Below, one piece after another: positions 53,113-61,025 of a stretch of 64,000 nt of DNA; within the stretch, counting starts at the first letter, position 1, and every line of letters begins with the position of its first letter. Both the position numbers and the translations under genes were made by a program. The DNA lies in assembly GCA_963718755.1 (NCBI GenBank), contig OY970376.1, forward strand, positions 124,001 through 188,000. The letters run 5' to 3'. This stretch comes from VRUE01 sp963718755 (GTDB lineage Bacteria > Actinomycetota > Thermoleophilia > Solirubrobacterales > 70-9). The notes below the pieces were generated by a model. It saw only the letters and a program-made list of their open reading frames with translations, made no database searches and had not been told where the DNA came from.

Positions 53113-54304
53113 GCGATTCCTGGTCGCCGCTTTCGGCGATCCGGGCCACGTCTTTCCTGCGATAGCCCTGGGCAGGGCGCTTGCCGGGCGCGGCCACGAG
53201 GTGACGATCGAGACCTGGGAGGAGCGGCGGGCCGCGGTCGAGGGGGCCGGGCTTGGATTCGCCGCGGCCGAGGAATACCGCATGTTCCCGCCGCCCGACC
53301 CGGACTCAGCGGAGGGAGCGCATGCCGCGGAGGCCGCGCGAGCGCTGCTGCCGCTACTGGAGAAGATGCGTCCAGACGTCGTCGTCAGCGACATCCTCAC
53401 CCTCGCTCCGGCTCTCGCGGCGGAGGTGGCGGGCGTGCCGCGGGCGACGCTGATCCCCCATATCTACCCCGTGGTCGAGCCGGGACTGCCCTTTTTCGCG
53501 GTCGGCCTGCAGCCACCCCGGACGCCGCTCGGTCGAACCGTCTGGCGAGCCGGGCAGCGGGCGCTGAACATCGGGCTCGAGCAGGGCCGCGACGACCTGA
53601 ACCGTCAGCGAGAGCGACTCGGCCTGCCCCCCACCGAGCGCTTCCACGGCGGCATCAGCGCGGATCTGGCGCTGGTCGGCACCTTCCCGCAGCTCGAGTA
53701 CCCGCGGCGCTGGCCGGCGGGGGTCGAGGTGACCGGGCCGATGAGCTTCGAGGTGAGTCATCCGGAGATCGAGCTGCCGCCAGGAGACGACCCGCTCGTC
53801 CTGGTCGCGCCGAGCACCGCGCACGACTCTGGCAACCACCTCGTCCGCACGGCTCTCGAAGCGTTGGCCGCCGAGCCGGTGCGAATCGTCGCGACGACCA
53901 ACCGGGTCGTGCCCCAGAGCCCGATCGAGGTTCCCGACAACGCCGTCCTGGTCGACTGGCTCAGCTACAGCCAGGTGATGCCGGCAGCCTCGCTGGTGAT
54001 CTCGCACGGGGGCCACGGCACCGCCGCCCGCGCCCTGGCCGCCGGCACGCCGCTCTTGATCAGCCCCTTCATCGGCGACATGAGCGAGACGGCGATGCGG
54101 GTCACCTGGGCGAAGGCCGGGCTGTCGCTCCCCTGGCGCCTCTGCCGCCCGTCGCCGCTGCGCTGGGCCGCGCGTCGCATCCTCGACGATCCATCGTTCG
54201 CCGCCCGCGCCGGCAAGCTTGCAGATTGGGCGCGGCAAAACGACGGTGCCGAGCGCGGGGCACAACTCGTGGAGAACCTGGCCCGCACCCACTCCTACGC
54301 CTGA
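53060..54304 (+). CDS. Family 1-type (MGT) glycosyltransferase
   Basis: A 414-residue GT-B fold enzyme. The N-terminal domain begins FLVAAFGDPGHVFPAIALGR, and the donor-binding site is in the C-terminal SHGGHGTAARALAAGTPLLI with the family HGG and PFIGDMSE segments. It resembles macrolide/flavonoid-type transferases that use UDP- or dTDP-sugars. GTG 53060 lies inside the SDR gene; protein homology begins only near RRFLVAAFG at about 53114, where no standard start was seen, so the true start is uncertain. Confidence 0.88.
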   Translation: MCPRLSSPDPARASIPPRRFLVAAFGDPGHVFPAIALGRALAGRGHEVTIETWEERRAAVEGAGLGFAAAEEYRMFPPPDPDSAEGAHAAEAARALLPLLEKMRPDVVVSDILTLAPALAAEVAGVPRATLIPHIYPVVEPGLPFFAVGLQPPRTPLGRTVWRAGQRALNIGLEQGRDDLNRQRERLGLPPTERFHGGISADLALVGTFPQLEYPRRWPAGVEVTGPMSFEVSHPEIELPPGDDPLVLVAPSTAHDSGNHLVRTALEALAAEPVRIVATTNRVVPQSPIEVPDNAVLVDWLSYSQVMPAASLVISHGGHGTAARALAAGTPLLISPFIGDMSETAMRVTWAKAGLSLPWRLCRPSPLRWAARRILDDPSFAARAGKLADWARQNDGAERGAQLVENLARTHSYA

Positions 54305-54306
54305 AG

Positions 54307-54379
54307 CTCCGGGGGTGGGACTCGAACCCACAACAACTCGGTTAACAGCCGAGTGCTCTACCAATTGAGCTACCCCGGA
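54307..54379 (-). tRNA. tRNA-Asn (GUU)
   Basis: A 73-nt cloverleaf without encoded CCA: acceptor TCCGGGG with CCCCGGA, D arm GCTC/GAGC, anticodon stem CTCGG/CCGAG around CTGTTAA, and T arm TGTGG/CCCAC-type pairing. The anticodon GTT defines Asn. It lies 2 bp after the glycosyltransferase stop on the opposite strand and 21 bp downstream of dnaG. Confidence 0.95.
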
Positions 54380-54400
54380 ACGAGGGGTGGAATTTAGCGA

Positions 54401-56179
54401 CTAACCCCCGACACGCTCGGTGCGGGCTATCCGCTCGACCAGCGCGGCGCGTTCGCGGCTGAGGGCGGCGCGGCGCTCGTAGTCATCTGCTTCGCCGGCG
54501 GCGGCGATCTGGGACTCGAGGCGGCGTTGCTCCAGCAGGAGGTAGTTGAGCTCCATCGCCTCGATCGATGCCGGCTCGTCGTGGGCGAGGATGACCAGTT
54601 CGGCGATCAGGCCGGCGAGCTGATCGTCGTCGTGCGGAAGGCTCGAGGCCGGGTCCTCCGGATGCTCGCGCAGCCAGGCCACGGCGCGGACGCCGGTCGG
54701 CGAAAGATGCTCGTCGGTGAGGCGGGCCAGGTACTCCCGGCCCTCATTCGGCAGCGCGATGCACATCGCCAGCAGGGCGCGCTCGCGCCGTTCGCGCGAG
54801 GTCAGCTCGCCACCGCTACGACCTGAGGCCGGCGCCGGACCGCTGCGCCGGGACGGCTCGGGGGAGCCGCCGCTGAGCGGGCGCACCGACGTCACCCGCC
54901 CCATGACCAACGCCGGCTCCAGGTCCAGCGCCCCCGCCACCCGCCGCACCAGGTCGTCGCGACTCGCGGTCTCCCCCATCCCGGCCAGGATCGGCGCCAC
55001 CTCGGTCAGGGCCCGGTCACGCTCGGCCGGAGACGAGACGTCGGTGCCGTCCAGCACCAGCCCGACTTGAAACGCGGGCAGATCGACCGCCCCCTCGACC
55101 AGCGCCTTGAAGCGCTCGGCCCCTCCCTCGGCGACCATCATCTCGGCTGGATCCTCGCCTGCCGGCATCGCCGCCACCCGCAGCCTCATCTTGCGCCCGG
55201 CGGCCACGCGCTGGGCGCGCAGCATCGCGTCCTGTCCGGCGGAGTCGGCGTCGAGCGCGAGGACCACCTCGTCGACCATCCCCGAGAGCGCCGCCACCTG
55301 CTCCTCGGTTATCGCCGTGCCCATCACCCCGACCGCTTCGCCGATCCCGGCTTGATGCAGCGCGAGCACATCGGTATAGCCCTCGACCACCACGACCCGG
55401 CCGCTCTTCGCGATCGCCTCCTTGGCGAGATCGATCCCGTAGAGCATCTGGCTCTTGTGGAAGAAGTCGGTCTCGGCCGTGTTGACGTACTTGGCGCCCT
55501 GGTCGGAGCGCATCGCCCGCCCGCCGAAGCCGAGCGTGCGGCCACGGCGGTCACGGATCGGGAACATGATCCGCTCGCGGAAGCGGTCGTACTCGCCGCC
55601 GCTGCGCCCCTTCTGCGCCAGCCCAACCGCGCGCAGCTCCTCGACCTTGAAGCCCGCCCGCTGGCCGCGCAGGAGCACCGTGTCCCAGGCGCTCGGCGCA
55701 TAGCCGACGGCGAAGGCGCGCAGCGTCTCCTCGCCCAAGCCGCGCTCGGCAAGGTAGGCGCGTGCCTTGCCTGCCTCCTCCGAGTCCCAGAGGTACTGGG
55801 CGTAGAAACCCCCGGTGCGATCGAGCAGCTCGCCCAGGCGGCGGCGCTGTTGACGCCGCGCCTCGGCACGCGGATCCTCTTTCTCGCGCTGCAGCTCAAC
55901 CCCGTAGCGGTCGGCGAGCAGCTCGACCGCCTCGGCGAAGCCCAGCCCCTCCTTCTCTTCGACGAACTTGATCGTGTCGCCGCCCACGCCGCAGCCGAAG
56001 CAGTGGTAGAGCTTTTCCTGGGCGTCGACGGAGAACGAGGGAGTGCGCTCCTCGTGAAATGGACAGAGGCCGACCCAGCGGGCACCCTGGCGGCGCAGAT
56101 CGGTGTGCGCGGAGATGACCTCGACGATGTCTGCCGCCTGCTTGACCCGCTCCAGGCTCTCCTCGGAGATCAGCGCCAT
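54401..56179 (-). CDS. dnaG: DNA primase
   Basis: A 592-residue primase from ATG 56179, which overlaps the dgt stop (TGATG). The CHC2 zinc finger is CPFHEERTPSFS with a second Cys pair in HCFGCG (C39, H42, C60, C63). The catalytic core has MFPIRDRRGRTLGFGGRAM and a Toprim domain (VVVVEGYTDVLALHQAGI, VLALDADSAGQDA). The C-terminal 150 residues are the helicase-interaction type. Length is normal. It makes RNA primers at the replication fork. Confidence 0.97.
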   Translation of the reverse strand: MALISEESLERVKQAADIVEVISAHTDLRRQGARWVGLCPFHEERTPSFSVDAQEKLYHCFGCGVGGDTIKFVEEKEGLGFAEAVELLADRYGVELQREKEDPRAEARRQQRRRLGELLDRTGGFYAQYLWDSEEAGKARAYLAERGLGEETLRAFAVGYAPSAWDTVLLRGQRAGFKVEELRAVGLAQKGRSGGEYDRFRERIMFPIRDRRGRTLGFGGRAMRSDQGAKYVNTAETDFFHKSQMLYGIDLAKEAIAKSGRVVVVEGYTDVLALHQAGIGEAVGVMGTAITEEQVAALSGMVDEVVLALDADSAGQDAMLRAQRVAAGRKMRLRVAAMPAGEDPAEMMVAEGGAERFKALVEGAVDLPAFQVGLVLDGTDVSSPAERDRALTEVAPILAGMGETASRDDLVRRVAGALDLEPALVMGRVTSVRPLSGGSPEPSRRSGPAPASGRSGGELTSRERRERALLAMCIALPNEGREYLARLTDEHLSPTGVRAVAWLREHPEDPASSLPHDDDQLAGLIAELVILAHDEPASIEAMELNYLLLEQRRLESQIAAAGEADDYERRAALSRERAALVERIARTERVGG

Positions 56180-57189
56180 CAGAAGCGCGCCGCCTCGGGG
56201 ATCGTCAGTTCCGAGAAACGGGCGATGCAAAAGCGATCGGTCATCCCCGCCAGATAGTCGGCGACCCGCTGAGCGTCCCCCACCCCCGGCTCACCCTCGG
56301 GCACCTCGTCGGGGTGCTCCATGTAGTGGTCGAAGAGCCCCCGCAGGGCGCGCTGCGCCCGTTCGTGCTCGGCACGCGCCGCCTCGCCCAGATAGACGCG
56401 CTCGAACATGAACTTGCGCAAGCGCAGCATCGCTCCGCCCACCTCCTCGCTCTGCTTGATGTCGCCGGCGGCCTCGGAGCGGTCGACTATGTCGCGCACC
56501 AGCGTGTCGATCCGCGCCGAGCCGGTCGGGCCGAGGAGCTCGATCTCGGCGGCGGGAAGGTCATCGGGGCGCAGGACCCCGGCGCGCAGCGCGTCGTCGA
56601 TGTCGTGGTTGATGTAGGCGACGCGGTCGACGAGCTTGACGATTCGTCCCTCCAGCGTTGCCGGCCGGTCCGAGCCGGTGTGGTTGAGGATGCCGTCCCG
56701 CACCTGCTCGGTCAGGTTCAGGCCCTGGCCGTCGCGCTCGAGCACGTCGACCACGCGCAGCGAGTGGACGTTGTGCTTGAAGCCCCGGTCGCAGCGCTCG
56801 CGCAGGGCGGCGTCGAGCGCCTCCTCGCCGGTGTGGCCGAAGGGCGGGTGGCCGAGGTCGTGGCCGAGCCCGATCGCCTCGGTCAGATCCTCGTTGAGGC
56901 CGAGCGCCCGGGCAACCGTGCGGGCGATCCCGCACGCCTCGAGCGTGTGCGTGAGCCGGGTGCGGTAGTGGTCGCCTTCAGGCGCGATGAAGACCTGCGT
57001 CTTGTGCTTGAGGCGACGAAAGGCCTTCGAGTGGACGATCCGGTCGCGGTCGCGCTGAAACGGCGTGCGCAGCGGGCTGTCGGGCTCCTCGACCTGGCGT
57101 TTCGCAGGGTAGGACCTGGTGGCCTGCGGAGCGAGGAACTCTTCCTCCCAGGCGGTGACGCGATCCTCGAAGGTGGCCGTGAGAGACAC
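56179..57189 (-). CDS. dgt: dGTP triphosphohydrolase-like protein
   Basis: A 336-residue HD-superfamily protein from GTG 57189 (VSLTATFEDRV). The HD motif is in GLGHDLGHPPFGHTGEEALD at about residues 117-136, with YRTRLTHTLEACGIART upstream giving another metal His and VAYINHDIDDAL downstream. It follows the deoxyguanosinetriphosphate triphosphohydrolase-like pattern and would cut dNTPs to nucleoside and triphosphate. The long open frame upstream overlaps recO antisense to its meaning and is not believed. It is coupled to dnaG. Confidence 0.93.
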   Translation of the reverse strand: MSLTATFEDRVTAWEEEFLAPQATRSYPAKRQVEEPDSPLRTPFQRDRDRIVHSKAFRRLKHKTQVFIAPEGDHYRTRLTHTLEACGIARTVARALGLNEDLTEAIGLGHDLGHPPFGHTGEEALDAALRERCDRGFKHNVHSLRVVDVLERDGQGLNLTEQVRDGILNHTGSDRPATLEGRIVKLVDRVAYINHDIDDALRAGVLRPDDLPAAEIELLGPTGSARIDTLVRDIVDRSEAAGDIKQSEEVGGAMLRLRKFMFERVYLGEAARAEHERAQRALRGLFDHYMEHPDEVPEGEPGVGDAQRVADYLAGMTDRFCIARFSELTIPEAARF

Positions 57190-57201
57190 CTGTCGATCAT
57201 A

Positions 57202-57267
57202 AGGAGACGGGGAGGGACTTGACGGAGCCTCCCCGCTGTTGCTCCGGCAAGCCCCTCCCCGTCTCCT
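57202..57267. terminator. Long hairpin between recO and dgt
   Basis: A perfect 15-bp stem (57202-57216 with 57253-57267), one mismatch, then 4 more pairs, and an inner 6-bp stem (CGGAGC 57223-57228 with GCTCCG 57241-57246). It begins 2 bp after the recO stop. There is no T-run. It could terminate recO transcription or be a palindromic repeat. Confidence 0.6.
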
Positions 57268-57268
57268 C

Positions 57269-57991
57269 CTAAGCCGCGGCGCGTAATTGCACATGGGCGT
57301 GATGCTCGAGCGTCTCGCCGATCGCCCGCTCGACCTGGCGCAACTCGCGCTCGCCGGCTTGGGGCGCCTCCGCCAGCGGCCGGGCAATCGACTCGACCAT
57401 GAAGCCATGCGCCTCCTCGGAGAGCGGGAACGAGCCCGCTTCGCAGCTGGCGCAGACCACACCCCCGGCGGCCCCGGAGAAGCCGACCAGGTGCTCTGCC
57501 TCGCCGCAACTGGTGCATGAACCGAGCTCGGGAGAGAAGCCAGCGGCAAGGGCCAGCTTGAGCCGGAAGGAAAGCGCGGTCCGCAACGAGTCCGCCCCAG
57601 CCGCTGGGTCGTCGAGCAACGCGAGGTAACGGCAGAGCAGGTTGTACGCGGGTGGGTTCGGCTCGGCCGAGTCGAGCAGTCGCAGCACCGCGTCACAGGC
57701 GCGGGCGCCCGCCGTGAGCGCCGCACCGGAGGCGCGCAGGCGCGGATAGCCATCGACCGTGGAGGCCTGGGTCACGGTGAGCAGCTCGCCGCGCCCTTCG
57801 TGCAGCAGCAGGTCGAGCCGGAAGAAGGGCTCGAGGCGACCGCCGAAACGCGATTTGGGGCGGCGAGCGCCCTTCGCGATCGCTCCCACCCGGCCCCGCT
57901 TCGCCGTGTAGAGGTGGAGGATGCGATCTGCCTCGCTGTAGCGAATGCTGCGTAGCACGATCGCCTCCGTCTTCAGCGTTTTGCCGGCCAT
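57269..57991 (-). CDS. recO: DNA repair protein RecO
   Basis: A 240-residue protein with the N-terminal OB fold (KTLKTEAIVLRSIRYSEADR, GRVGAIAKGARRPKSRFGGR, LEPFFRLDLLLHEGRGELLT) and the C-terminal helical and zinc part (FSPELGSCTSCGEAEHLVGF, GVVCASCEAGSF). RecO loads RecA together with RecR in gap repair and anneals strands. Length is normal. It lies 7 bp from fpg on the same strand. Confidence 0.95.
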   Translation of the reverse strand: MAGKTLKTEAIVLRSIRYSEADRILHLYTAKRGRVGAIAKGARRPKSRFGGRLEPFFRLDLLLHEGRGELLTVTQASTVDGYPRLRASGAALTAGARACDAVLRLLDSAEPNPPAYNLLCRYLALLDDPAAGADSLRTALSFRLKLALAAGFSPELGSCTSCGEAEHLVGFSGAAGGVVCASCEAGSFPLSEEAHGFMVESIARPLAEAPQAGERELRQVERAIGETLEHHAHVQLRAAA

Positions 57992-57998
57992 CGCCGTT

Positions 57999-58916
57999 CT
58001 ACGTTGAACGAGGGACCGGACGGCGACGGCGTCGCGGTTTGCGGCGCAGCTTCACCTGGCAAGCGGGACAGAAGTAGGTCGAGCGACCGGAGACGACGAT
58101 CCGCTCGACCGGTCCGTCACAACGCGGACAGGGCTTCCCCTCGCGGGTGTGGACTAGGAACTCGTCCTGCATCCGGCCCTTCTCGCCGCGCCCGTCGCGG
58201 TAGTCGTCGATCGAAGCGCCACCGCCGTCGATCCCCGCTTCCAGCGCCGCGACGACGGCGTCGCGCAGCGCCTCCAGGTGCTCGGGCTTCATCGAGCCGG
58301 CCGGAGAGAGCGGATGCAGCCGAGCACGGAAGAGCGCCTCGTCGGCGTAGATGTTGCCCACCCCAGCTACCCCCGACTGGTCAAGCAGGAAGGACTTGAG
58401 CGGCGCCGTGCGGCCGGCCGCCATCTCCCCCAGGGCCTCGGGCGTGAACTCGGCCGAGAGCGGCTCGATCCCCAGCCGCTCGAAGCGCGCCTCCAGGCCG
58501 GCGTCCTCGATCAAGAAGGCCTCGCCGAAGCGGCGCGGATCGGTGAACCAGACCTCGCGACCATCGTCGAGGACGAGGCGGGCGCGCAGGTGACGCTCGG
58601 AAGTCGAACGCTCACCCTCGTAAAGACGCATCCCCTCGGAGGGATCGAGCTTGTCTTCTCCTTCGACCAGGACCAGGTTGCCGGTCATGCGCAGGTGCAT
58701 GACGAGCGTCTGGCCGCCGTTGAGGTCGAGCAGCAGGTACTTGCCGCGGCGACCCAATCGCTCCATCGTCCTCCCCGACACCGCCGCCTCGAGCTCCTCC
58801 GCGCGCACCGGCCGACACCAGCGCGCATCGAGCACCTCCAGCGACTCGATCCGCCGTCCTTCCAGCTCGGGCTCGAGTTGGCGACAGACGGTCTCGACCT
58901 CGGGCAGCTCGGGCAT
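57999..58916 (-). CDS. fpg: Formamidopyrimidine-DNA glycosylase
   Basis: A 305-residue base-excision enzyme for 8-oxoguanine and FapyG. It starts MPELPEVETVCRQLEPELEG, with the catalytic Pro and Glu at positions 2-3, RRGKYLLLDL with the conserved Lys, QSGVAGVGNIYADEALF with Asn, and a C-terminal zinc finger (CPRCDGPVERIVVSGRSTYF, CPAC). About 15 extra residues (EDKLDPSEGMRLYEGERSTS) are present after MTGNLVLVEG, compared with E. coli Fpg, and an Arg-rich tail extends the end. Function is expected to be normal. Confidence 0.96.
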   Translation of the reverse strand: MPELPEVETVCRQLEPELEGRRIESLEVLDARWCRPVRAEELEAAVSGRTMERLGRRGKYLLLDLNGGQTLVMHLRMTGNLVLVEGEDKLDPSEGMRLYEGERSTSERHLRARLVLDDGREVWFTDPRRFGEAFLIEDAGLEARFERLGIEPLSAEFTPEALGEMAAGRTAPLKSFLLDQSGVAGVGNIYADEALFRARLHPLSPAGSMKPEHLEALRDAVVAALEAGIDGGGASIDDYRDGRGEKGRMQDEFLVHTREGKPCPRCDGPVERIVVSGRSTYFCPACQVKLRRKPRRRRRPVPRST

Positions 58917-58934
58917 CGCGCCCGGTTCTATCAG

Positions 58935-58981
58935 TCGCGTGGTTCCTTAGTTACGCAGTAGGCGAATAAAGAACCACGCGA
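58935..58981 (-). repeat. Palindromic repeat, copy 1
   Basis: Arms TCGCGTGGTTC (58935-58945) and GAACCACGCGA (58971-58981), 11 bp perfect, with a 25-nt spacer containing TTAGTTACGC and GGCGAATAAA. It lies between xerD and fpg. The core is clearly related to the palindrome at 60686-60728 in opposite orientation. It may also terminate xerD transcription. Confidence 0.7.
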
Positions 58982-58987
58982 TGAGAA

Positions 58988-59953
58988 TCAGCCCTCCACG
59001 GCCCGGGGGTGCGCCTCGAAGTAGACCTCCTTGAGGCGCTCGCCCGAGAGGTGCGTGTACATCTGCGTAGTCGCGATATCGGCGTGGCCGAGCATCTCCT
59101 GCACTGCGCGCAGGTCGCAGCCGCCCGCCAAAAGATGAGTGGCGAAGCTGTGGCGCAAGGTGTGGGGACTCATCTGTCCCGCCAAGCCGGCCTCGCGGGC
59201 GTGACGCTGGACGATCTTGTAGAGGCCCTGGCGGCTGAGCGGTCCGCCGCGGAAGTTGACGAAGAGTCGCGCCTCGTGACGTTCGCCGACGAGCTTCGGC
59301 CGGCCACCGCGCAGGTAGGCGGAGATCGCCGCGATCGCTTTGCGGCCGAGCGGCACGATCCGCTCCTTGGAGCCCTTGCCGCGCGCCCGCAGCAGGCCCT
59401 CGCGCAGGTCGAGGTCGGACATCTCCAACCCGATCGTCTCCGAGGCACGCAGCCCGCAGGCGTACATCACCTCCAGCAGCGCTCGGTCGCGCAGCGTCGT
59501 CGGCTCACTGCCGCGCGGCGCCGCGAGCAGCTTCTGCACCTCGGAGTAGTTGAGGACCTGGGGCAGCTTCTTCGCCCGCCGGGGGGCGCTCAGCGCGGCG
59601 GTCGGGTCGTCACCGATCAGCTCATCGCGACGCAGGTGCTTGTAGAAGGAGCGCAGGCAGGCGGTCTTGCGGTGCACGGTGGCGGCAGAGCAGGCTGGGC
59701 GACCGTTGCCGGTGGCGAGGTCGGCGAGAAAGTCGCCAACGTCGGCCGGGCGCACGGCAAGGGCATCGAGATCGTGCTCGGCGAGGAACCCCCCGTACTG
59801 GAGCAGGTCGGTGCGGTAGGCGTTGAGGGTGTTGCGGGAGAGGCCGCGCTCCAGCTCCAGATAGGAGAGGAAGTCGAGGACGAGGCCCTCGAAGCGGGGA
59901 TCGACCGGCGAGCCCGATTCGGGCTTGGGAGGAGAGGTGACCGCGATCGCCAT
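58988..59953 (-). CDS. xerD: Site-specific recombinase XerD
   Basis: A 321-residue chromosomal recombinase from ATG 59953. The core-binding domain (FLSYLELERGLSRNTLNAYR) is followed by the catalytic domain, with Arg in YACGLRASETIGLEM, H-x-x-R in SPHTLRHSFATHL, His in MLGHADIATTQMY and Tyr in QMYTHLS. XerD resolves chromosome dimers at dif with XerC. It is normal in length and not associated with the mobile region 8 kb away. It ends just before palindrome copy 1. Confidence 0.92.
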   Translation of the reverse strand: MAIAVTSPPKPESGSPVDPRFEGLVLDFLSYLELERGLSRNTLNAYRTDLLQYGGFLAEHDLDALAVRPADVGDFLADLATGNGRPACSAATVHRKTACLRSFYKHLRRDELIGDDPTAALSAPRRAKKLPQVLNYSEVQKLLAAPRGSEPTTLRDRALLEVMYACGLRASETIGLEMSDLDLREGLLRARGKGSKERIVPLGRKAIAAISAYLRGGRPKLVGERHEARLFVNFRGGPLSRQGLYKIVQRHAREAGLAGQMSPHTLRHSFATHLLAGGCDLRAVQEMLGHADIATTQMYTHLSGERLKEVYFEAHPRAVEG

Positions 59954-59978
59954 GCGGCCAAGTTCTCCCGCGCCTGCC

Positions 59979-61025
59979 TCATTCCTCGCGACGCAAGGAG
60001 GCGCCCGCGGCGAGTGGAGCGGCAAAGAAGAGCGGATCCTCATCGATGCCCCGCCCCATAGTGCGAGCCGGCAGACCGGAAGCGGCGTAGCCCTCGAGGT
60101 CGGCCGGAACCTCGTTGAGCCGGTGACGACCCGCCGCCACGTTCGCCAGCTGCGAAGCCACTTCCGGATTCCCCTCGGGAAGCGGCACCTCCACCCCAGC
60201 CAGCAGCAGCTCCATCACGGTCAGAGTGTGGTGACTGACGACCCGGTGGCGCTCGCGCGGGTCGGTGGCGGAGAGGCGGGGCGAGAGAAGGGTCGGCAGG
60301 CCGAGCGCCAGCGCGGCGTGGGCGCTGTCGAGAGCAGCCATGCCGCCGTGGCCCAGGCGGGTCTCGGAGCCGATGATGCCGGGCCCGGGTCCAACGAGCG
60401 CGGCGTCCCAGCCCAGCCCATGCGCAGCGCCGTCCAGCGCTCCGGCGACCGAGAGCGCCTCGTGCTCGCCGCCGTAGGAGGGGGCCGCGGTGATGTGGCC
60501 ACAGAGCAAGCCGCGCTCGCGCAGCTGCGCGACGTCGCCGCTAAGCGAGCCGGGAAGTGCGCCGCCGGCCGTTTGCACGTAGCCGACCCTCAGTCCCGGC
60601 ACGACCCCTACCGCCGCCCAGGCCGCGGGCGCCAAGTGCCCATGCAGCGGCAGGACCAAGACCGGCATCGATGAGCCGGTCGATTCCGTGGTTCCTTTTT
60701 CGCGTATATCGCTACTAAGGAACCACGGGCGCTCCACCGGCTCAACCGGGTGCTGCAGGGAGGTGTAGTTCAGCTTCATCACATGCTCGCCCGTCTCGCC
60801 CTCGGCGCCCAACCCGCGGGTCAGGTTGACGTGGACGACATCGAAGCCGCCCGAGCCGAGCTCCAGGTCCAGGGCGGCGACGTTGACGACTACCTCGTCG
60901 CCCTCGCGCATCTCGCCGAGCAGCACTTCGTCTGCCCATGCACGCCGGCGCTCGCCATCGACCTCGACCGTCAGCGGGTCCTCGCCGACGACGACGCCTC
61001 GGCGCAGCTTCAGCCGGCCACTCAC
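59979..61025 (-). CDS. DUF3866 family protein
   Basis: A 348-residue protein of unknown function found next to xerD in actinobacteria. It begins with a beta-rich domain (VVVGEDPLTVEVDGERRRAW, EGDEVVVNVAALDLELGSGG), followed by VMKLNYTSLQHPVEPVERP and VLVLPLHGHLAPAAWAAVG, and GPGPGIIGSETRLGHGGMAA. Between PVERP and MPVLVLP about 20 residues (WFLSSDIREKGTTESTGSS) are encoded by a large palindrome at 60673-60743 and look like an in-frame insertion. Its stop is 26 bp from xerD; its ATG overlaps the M20 peptidase gene. Confidence 0.85.
   Translation of the reverse strand: MSGRLKLRRGVVVGEDPLTVEVDGERRRAWADEVLLGEMREGDEVVVNVAALDLELGSGGFDVVHVNLTRGLGAEGETGEHVMKLNYTSLQHPVEPVERPWFLSSDIREKGTTESTGSSMPVLVLPLHGHLAPAAWAAVGVVPGLRVGYVQTAGGALPGSLSGDVAQLRERGLLCGHITAAPSYGGEHEALSVAGALDGAAHGLGWDAALVGPGPGIIGSETRLGHGGMAALDSAHAALALGLPTLLSPRLSATDPRERHRVVSHHTLTVMELLLAGVEVPLPEGNPEVASQLANVAAGRHRLNEVPADLEGYAASGLPARTMGRGIDEDPLFFAAPLAAGASLRREE
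60673..60743 (-). repeat. Palindromic repeat, copy 2, inside a gene
   Basis: Nested arms: GAGCCGGT (60673-60680) with ACCGGCTC (60736-60743), and CCGTGGTTCCTT (60686-60697) with AAGGAACCACGG (60717-60728), all perfect. The spacer contains TTAGTAGCGA (minus strand). On the minus strand the core GTGGTTCCTTAGT, GCG, GAA and GGAACCAC parts match copy 1 at 58935. It lies in frame in the DUF3866 gene. Confidence 0.72.

Noticed and set aside
57269..57753. N-terminal extension of the dGTPase frame up to 57753
   Set aside because: The extra part overlaps recO in another frame and is Arg/Ser-rich noise; GTG 57189 gives a normal-length protein.
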